Shown here: positions 62,293-64,000 of the stretch, piece after piece
How positions within the stretch are numbered: position 1 is the stretch's first letter
Layout: every line of letters begins with the position of its first letter
Origin: Leptidea sinapis
Lineage: Eukaryota > Arthropoda > Insecta > Lepidoptera > Pieridae
Length of the DNA: 64,000 nt
NCBI RefSeq assembly: GCF_905404315.1
Contig: NC_066288.1
Span: forward strand, 6,224,501 to 6,288,500
Direction of reading: 5' to 3'
Made by a program: the position numbers and the translations under genes
Notes under the pieces: generated by a model
What the model was told of the DNA's origin: nothing
The model's database searches: none
Seen by the model: the letters and a program-made list of their open reading frames with translations, nothing else

Positions 62293-62910
62293 GATTTTTT
62301 TTTTATTATTTTTTAATTTCTTTAGTTTCTTATCACGTTTTTTTAATTTTTACTATTATGATAAGCATTTTTATTTAGTTTCACCTGTCCCGTTGTCTGT
62401 CTGTAATCAAATCTTGCAAGTAAAATTTTACTCACTTCCCGTTTGCTTTTTTTTTAAATTAATTTTATCAAAAAAATACTGCATAAATAAAATAAATAAT
62501 AATAATTGCATAAGCTGATAAAAAATGCTATGCAATAGCTTTTTTAAATTATTTCACGTTCACGTTATATAATATTCCGATTAAAATATAAGAGCTTTAT
62601 CTCAATAGAAAAAAGAAATTTTGAATATCATTTTGATTTTGTTCAGAATTTATGACTTATTTTTTGTTAAATATGGCGTTATTGAAACGAGGTTTTAGTT
62701 AAGAATAGTTATATTTTCCATAAATAACCCCCATTCCTAGGTACACCACAGTACTGGCATAGGTACAAAGGGTATGTTGCACCTTGGCCATAAATCCCTT
62801 TTTTCGTTTTAATTATTAGAACACAAATATAAATTTTTCATACGTTGGTGGTGAATACTCAAATAATTGACCTTTCAAAATATGCAAAAAATTGTTTGAG
62901 TAGGTACAGG

Positions 62911-63213
62911 AGGTCTATTACCAAAATCGAAAGCCGTAGTTTCGGTCCGAAACGAAAGATAGTCGAACTTCGAATTAAATCCTATTACCAAAGTACTTCG
63001 GATCCGAATAGTGCGGATGGATTTCGTTTCGGAACCATAGGCATAACCATAAAAAGTAAATGTCAATTGAATTTGGGAATAAGGTAAACGAAAGACAAAA
63101 TGTCTAATCGCGAACTTCGTATCGATCTTCGGATCCGAAACACTTTCCTCATAGGGATATATGTACGATCCGTCAACCGAAACATCGTATTTCGATTTTG
63201 GTAATGGGGCTCC
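62911..63213 (+). repeat. MITE with CTATTACCAAAATCGAAA ends, copy 3
   Basis: Near-complete copy: GGTCTATTACCAAAATCGAA at the left, ATTTCGATTTTGGTAATGGG at the right. It lies inside the putative 2.57-kb element. Confidence 0.7.
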
Positions 63214-63606
63214 AGGTCGTCAAATAAAAAAAATTCGCCGCTCGATCGCGCAATTCACTAGGTAGTTCTTGTATTATTGTATTCAGTATTATGTCTTTAG
63301 TTGATAATATTCATTCAGTGTAGGTAACTTTTTTATAAATGTTCTTTAGATTATAATTTGTATAGTTATTTCTTTTGAAGTGTTTCATCTAGTGTGTATT
63401 TACTGTTTTTTTCTTCCACTTTACTTACTTTGTTAATATTTATAGTTAAAGAAGAAAAAATAATCGACATATTATAGATATTGTTATATTCTCACGGCTC
63501 TATTATATAGTAATAAGAATATATTCTCTCTATAAGTGAATATTGTAATATTCTTCTGAGAAATAAAGTTCTTAAATCGTCAAAAATTAGGTACAACAGG
63601 TTCCCC

Positions 63607-64000
63607 TACTATGCAATTGATTTCGCGATCTAAATTCTGGTCAGAATCAGAAAAATGTTTCTAGAATCATCTCCGTTTTAGCAATATAGTCCAAATACAT
63701 ATTATAATGTAAATTATATCTGATATCAGACCAAACCGGATCAAAGATGTAGGTAATAATGTTAGCAATATAACATCATCATTTTAATTTGTTATTATAA
63801 TGTCCTACAAGCTGTTAGACTAGTTTTTATCAATAAACATTTGCGCTATATAAGACATATTTACATCTTTTTTAATCAACTACACCTCGGAAGGTATTGA
63901 TGTTATAACTGGGACGACTGCGTAATTTACTACGTACACGGGGCAATGCAGCAGGATATTGAATGAGACTCATCCATCATGCTTGGTTATATAACGCTCG
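63607..64000. other. No recognisable feature at right edge
   Basis: AT-rich sequence beyond the putative inverted-repeat element. The missing first GalNAc-transferase exon is not visible here. Confidence 0.35.

Larger units (their letters stand above)
61034..63606. mobile_element. Putative 2.57-kb DNA element with perfect 17-bp inverted ends
   Basis: GGGGAACCTGTTGTACC at 61034-61050 is exactly inverted at 63590-63606. The motif TTGTACCTTGG recurs inside near both ends and in the middle (62011-62065, 62778-62790), once as a hairpin. No long ORF is present, so any autonomous partner is elsewhere. The superfamily is not recognised and a target duplication is not clear. Confidence 0.55.

Noticed and set aside
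1..64000. CRISPR arrays, operons, prophage or bacterial genes
   Set aside because: No regularly spaced identical repeats with unique spacers and no dense ORF packing. All spliced genes and repeats point to an insect nuclear genome.

Overview
This is a stretch of AT-rich, intron-rich animal DNA that fits a moth or butterfly (Lepidoptera). Two genes and many interspersed repeats can be recognised: rolling-circle Helitron remnants with TC...CTAG ends, hAT, Harbinger, Tigger and mariner deletion derivatives, tRNA-derived SINEs, and 5'-truncated LINEs of types common in lepidopteran genomes. All repeat assignments and similarity statements come from reading and aligning by eye; no database was searched.

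Two protein-coding genes lie in tandem on the minus strand. The left gene (exons between 3887 and 23407) is an equilibrative nucleoside transporter (SLC29/ENT). Seven exons join in frame from Met to stop and give a complete 450-residue protein. The right gene (exons between 33956 and 60509) is a polypeptide N-acetylgalactosaminyltransferase closest to the GALNT2/Pgant2 group. Nine exons join in frame and give 511 residues: the whole catalytic and lectin region through to the stop. The first coding exon (cytoplasmic tail and membrane anchor) was not found and may lie beyond the right edge. The two genes have unrelated jobs (nucleoside uptake; mucin-type O-glycosylation in the Golgi) and show no operon-like link.

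Layout: 1-3886, repeats downstream of the transporter (SINE, foldback MITE, direct repeats split by a hAT-like MITE). 3887-23407, transporter exons, with introns full of LINE 3' ends, a Tigger derivative, a Harbinger derivative, Helitrons and a duplicated hAT/Helitron segment. 23408-33955, intergenic, holding a decayed 2.6-kb LINE (endonuclease plus reverse transcriptase), a possible spliced plus-strand 3' end near 24.3 kb, a LINE/Helitron mosaic near 30 kb and foldback MITEs. 33956-60509, glycosyltransferase exons, with introns carrying nine copies of one structured ~280-bp repeat (called family B here), a three-level nested insertion near 39 kb with its empty site near 40.5 kb, tandem arrays and a deleted mariner. 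60510-64000, probably a 5' intron, holding what looks like a 2.57-kb terminal-inverted-repeat element.

The most interesting points are family B (conserved hairpins and a 3' end resembling that of a resident LINE), the 2.57-kb element with perfect 17-bp inverted ends, the dated nested insertion, and the Harbinger derivative that keeps the starts of both of its convergent genes. No CRISPR array, operon or prokaryotic feature was seen.
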